A DNA stretch of 32,346 nucleotides from Euprymna scolopes. Lineage: Eukaryota > Mollusca > Cephalopoda > Sepiida > Sepiolidae. Below, one piece after another: positions 28,165 to 32,346 of this stretch; position 1 is the first letter of the stretch, and each line of letters begins with the position of its first letter. The DNA lies in NCBI GenBank assembly GCA_024364805.1, contig CM044496.1, positions 112,196,107-112,228,452 on the forward strand, in the 5' to 3' direction. A model generated the notes under the pieces. It searched no databases, had not been told where the DNA came from, and saw nothing but the letters and a program-made list of their open reading frames with translations. A program made the translations under genes and the position numbers.

Positions 28165-31100
28165 CCCTCCCTCCTTTGAAATAAGTTGCTTGTAAAATAT
28201 TTGATGTGGTACTATTTGTAGAGTTGAAGTTGTCTTGCACATTCAGTGCATCCTTCGGATTGGACCTTTAATCTCAGACTTACTTAGTTTACTGCATGTT
28301 GCTTTTACACTGTATAGTAATTAAAATGTGTTAAAATAGTTAACTATTTAATGGAATTATTGTTTTACTTTATTCTCTCGTTGGAAGATATAAGTGACGA
28401 AGTTGATTTGCGTCTCTGACCCAAATAGATGATTGTATATCAATGTCATAGATTGCATTTCCTAAATGACGTACTATATGACCTTGTGCCCATTTTTTTT
28501 ACCATTGCGGTAGTCTCTTGCCAATACAGGTTGTACGATGGAATGGCCGTGACCTTTATCCATGATACCAATTTAATTGTTTTTTTCCACCGCCCTATTT
28601 CTTCTGGGAAGATTATTTTATGATGGAGAAATAGTATCCATTGATAACCGTATTTGTCTGTAAATCAGGAGACTTCTCATTTGGAAAATTTGGGATTTGA
28701 GGTAGTTCTGTAGCTACTTAGAATATTTTTATGATCAATCGCGTAGTTCCTTTGTCTTTTAATATCAAGAGTGCCTTCTTAAATGTGTTGACAAAGCGTT
28801 CAGCTTGACCATCTGATTGTAAATGGATAGGTGGTTATCTTAAATGCTGAATACTGTTTTGTTTAGAGAAGTCAAAAACTTCTGTTGTGGTCAATGCAGT
28901 ACAATTATAAAAACTAAAATTTCAGAAACTCCCTACCTGCTAACAATGTCTTGTAGTATCTTTACATTTAAGGTAGTACGGTTCATATTACTGTAGCAAT
29001 CAATATTAAATATGCCCATAAATTTCTCATGCAGAGTCCATGTGTAGTTGTGACAAAAGAGTTTCTAGGGTAGGCCATACATGCAATGTCCTTCCGAAGA
29101 GATTTCTCAACCAGTTTACATTTACTTTACAAGTTCCTTAAACCGAATGTCCATCTTTGTCGAATACACATGACCGTGGTTCATGTTTTCATTCGATAAA
29201 TTCTCTGATGTTCATAGTGGAATTGCTTGAGAACTGTGTTTTGAAGTTTAAATAGGACAACCACCCGTTCTCCAAAAAGAGGTGTTGCATTGATCTCAGA
29301 TATAAAAGATCTCTGAAATAATGGTTGAAGTTGCTGGTCAGTGAATGTTTTTGGCTAGCTTGTGAGATGAAAATGTGGACCTTTCTGTAATTGTGGGTCT
29401 GCGACTGTAGCCCCCTCGATCATGTCTGAAGTGGTAGGTAGCGATCCTACTCTGGAAACAAGTGCTAATACAAATTCAGGTTTCACCGATATAGCAGTGA
29501 TGACTGTGTCTTCTACTTTTTGATAAGAAGATATGAGTCTGGATAATACATCTGCTTGCACAATTTTGCATCCTAGTTGATACTTTATAGAAATATTGTA
29601 ATCTAAAAGCATAGTTGCCTATCTTTGTAATCGGTTTGCTGTATAAACTGGAATTCCTTTCCCGGAACAAAAAATACCTATTAATGTCTTGTGGTCTGTG
29701 ATCAGAGTAAAATGGCGGATATATAGTATTTTGTGAAATTTATTTAGAACGTAGATAATTGCTATGTCTTCTTTCTCAATTTAGTTATACTTTCGTGAAG
29801 TAGGCGTGTAATGGCTTTTTTGCTTTCATCAGAAAAATATATGATATTACCGATTCGACTTCATAGTCTGAAGCCTCCGTTACAACAGTAATGTCTAATG
29901 ATGGATTGTAGTGCGTCAGCAATAGATCAGAACTAAGAAGTGTTTTATCTTTTCAAATGTATCTTTGTGTGTGCTTGGCCTGTTCTATTTGGTACCTTTT
30001 AGTAAAAGAATATCAAGAGGCACCTGTAACTTGTGCAGTTAAAGTAAGATAGACCATAATGACTTACTAGACCGGAAAGGATTGTAGTATTGCAACATCC
30101 TTATGTCCTGCCAGGTAATTTATTGTCTGAATATTGTTGGAATCTGGTTTTCGACTATTTTTGTCTAATATGAATTCAAGGAATTCCACATAAGTTTAGA
30201 AGAATCTGCGTTTATCTGATCTTAAGTGAAGACCATATTGTTCAATTCGATCCAGCACTGATAGAAAAACGATGGAAGCGTTCTTTGGGAGTGCCTGTGA
30301 GTATTGTATCTATAGCTTATTTGAATATTGCTTGAGTTGACTTCCCCCAAATGGAAGAGGGTTAAATTGAAATAATTCCCTGTGGATGAAAATATTGAGA
30401 AGATTTTTGGAATCCTTATCAACTTCCATTTGTAGATATGCATCTGCATGGCCCAGTTTTGTGAAACAATTTCCCACGTTGAGTTTTGAGAGCAGGCCAT
30501 TCCAGTACAGGTAGTGAATGCTGATGTGTCTCCAGTCTATTATTTAGTCTTGTGCTGAAGTCCACTCATAGGCGTACTTTGCCATTAGCCTTCTTCACAA
30601 TGACAATAGGTTCTGTCATGTATGAGTAATTTGGAGGCTGGTTTACTCCTTCTTGTTGTAAGCGATACAATTCTATTTCAACTGTAACTAAAGCTGCATA
30701 TGATACCGGACGCTTTGGTTTATAGACTGGTTTAGCAGTTGCTTTCAGTTTTAATGTCGCTTTATCTTTAGAATTTCTTCCAAGACACTCGTAGAAAACA
30801 CTGCTGAAATTTGCTTTAAGAATGTTCTTAAAATGTGTTTCAGCATCTGCTTCAGCATTAATATTGAAAGCATTGAAAATTAAGTTCAGGGGGAACATTG
30901 AAAATATCAGATTTTTCAATAAAATCCAAGTAACACACACATGATTTTTTTTTAACGAAACATTGTATGTAAACTCACCAGTTAGTTGTAAATTGTTTTT
31001 CGATGCATCACGAGTAACATGAGTTGTCGTCTTAAGAGTTGGTTTTCCACAAAACTCCTATATGGGACGTTAAATTGCAATAATATATAAAGCGGTATCT

Positions 31101-31980
31101 AACTGGAAGTTCGCTATCGCAACAAGTAGATATTTTCGACGGATTTTAAAATCTACATTGAAAATGTCAAAAAAATTGAATTCGATGTGGCTTTCTCAAA
31201 ACGTCCTGGTGTTTTCTGTGGTTTTTATCTCTTCCCTGTGCATTATTAGTCCTGGGAGTCTTGTGGGTATTTGTACTACAAAATTCGTCCTTGTGCCTAC
31301 GATGTGAACTTTTGTGCCTTCTAAATGGACAAAAAAAGCATAGTGCATCTGCCTAGATGACCAACAGAGTGTCGCAGGCTTCTTTCTATTTCTAGTCAAG
31401 GATTACCAATTTGATGTTTTAAACCGATGGGATCTATTGTTGCACTATTCTTGTGTCTCGTTTAACATTTATTAGTCGTAAACGTTCTATGGTCAGAATT
31501 TGTACGGTCATTTCTACAACTTTATCAATCATAAACAGTAGTCGTATGCGTATGTTCGCATTTTCTGGAGATTGCTACCCTGCGATGAAAATGACGAATT
31601 TGAATTGATTCTCTGTCAGTGATCTCAGCAGAAACTTTTCGCATTGTAGATTAATAATTCCAGCGTGTTTGACAAAATCCTCTGTGGCATTTTTCTTTAA
31701 TTTTGAACGATAGAAAAGAATATTAAATAAAGATGCTGACCCGTCAAAAATGTCTGATAACGGTGCTATCGTTTCATCGAATGTAAAGTCTCCTGCTGTT
31801 TTCGGAAGGATGAAATTTCAATATCTTTTACGTTCTGCTGTTCCCAGCTTGCGAACTATTACACATACTCCGTATGCGTCACTCATGGTCGTGGATTCAT
31901 GCTAAAACCTATCCATTCCACCATTGACGAAGTAAAACATGATTAAAAATGGCCATAAATGAGCATCACTGAAATCGAAA
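27950..31980 (-). mobile_element. Ty3/Gypsy LTR retrotransposon fossil
   Basis: An old, broken LTR retrotransposon reading right to left, with the usual order of parts: gag with a nucleocapsid-like stretch (about 31980-31200), aspartic protease region (about 31130-31080), reverse transcriptase beginning about 30720, RNase H (end at about 29610-29540), integrase (about 28830) with a GPY-type end (about 28530-28430), a purine-rich tract, and the 3' LTR. It is broken in well over ten places and looks ancient. The 5' LTR is not in the window or is unrecognisable. A complete relative would be about 4-5 kb, so most of the length survives. The pol order (RT, RNase H, integrase) fits Ty3/Gypsy rather than Copia. 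Confidence 0.9.
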
Positions 31981-32346
31981 CGTTTCTGTGTTACCACTAA
32001 AATATGGACGAAAAGAAAGACTGACAAAACCTAAACCTAATCTGATGTGACCCTTACACTTACGAAAAATTAAATTATAATTTAAAGTTTGCAAAGTCAT
32101 TAGTTTCAATCGTATTTTGTAGTAACATCAGAACTAAAAACCTTATCTTAATCCCCCTCCTTATTCAACACAGAATTATACCATAAAATTTATTATATTT
32201 AAACGTTATTTTGTTATTAAATTATTTCATAGTTATATCGTTTTTTGTACGCTATATTGCACAATGACAGGAAACCAATCCTGATAGTTTAAAATATATA
32301 TATATATGTATATGGATACTAGAAAGCTGATTGGCTAACTAAAATC
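31981..32346. other. AT-rich right edge of the window
   Basis: No gene recognised; a short (TA)n run lies at 32295-32312. It may include part of the Gypsy leader, but I see no LTR. Confidence 0.4.

Overview
This window looks like non-coding DNA from a large, repeat-rich animal genome, most likely a lophotrochozoan such as a mollusc. A cephalopod is plausible but not proven. The reasons are very long (TA)n, (CT)n and (AAT)n microsatellites, a Jockey/CR1-type LINE, mariner-type transposons, Helitron-like elements with ends inside TA microsatellites, a 5S-rRNA-headed SINE and a Ty3/Gypsy fossil. I found no host protein-coding exon, no intact tRNA or rRNA gene and no CRISPR array. Nearly every recognisable protein fragment comes from a decayed transposable element.

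Layout. 1-1360: U2-snRNA-like fragments, a perfect 17-bp palindrome and microsatellites. 1363-1650: 3' part of a Helitron-like element (minus). 1651-5100: AT-rich DNA with two trinucleotide arrays. 5104-7568: 5'-truncated Jockey-like LINE (plus). 8241-9571: an inverted-repeat (foldback) transposon whose core is a tandem array of units carrying the 5' domain of U2 snRNA. 9805-10075: dispersed repeat copy A. 10584-10888: a second, smaller foldback element. 12243-13118: a LINE tail and a mariner copy (both minus). 13861-14330: a stand-alone U2-type unit and more U2 heads. 15042-17135: an old tandem segmental duplication with a 5S-SINE inserted in its second copy. 17909-18697: a second copy of the same mariner family with both terminal inverted repeats. 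19700-20010: possible Penelope-like remnant. 20869-23726: a nest of Helitron-like elements, TA arrays and an inverted pair with a hammerhead-like fold, perhaps inside an old hAT-like element. 23856-24245: a tandem repeat of about 158 bp. 24753-25010: a better 5S-SINE copy. 26034-26303: dispersed repeat copy B. 27055-27822: an unrelated mariner with a large internal deletion. 27950-31980: Ty3/Gypsy fossil (minus).

The most unusual content is the small-RNA-derived material. Sequence matching the first 40 or so nucleotides of U2 snRNA (stem-loop I and the GTAGTA branch-point-recognition hexamer) recurs at nine or more places in several contexts, including the inner ends of a foldback transposon and its internal units of about 250 bp. 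Separately, two copies of one SINE carry a 5S rRNA head and share an unrelated body. These assignments rest on recalled U2 and 5S consensus sequences read by eye; no alignment was run, and identities and boundaries are approximate.
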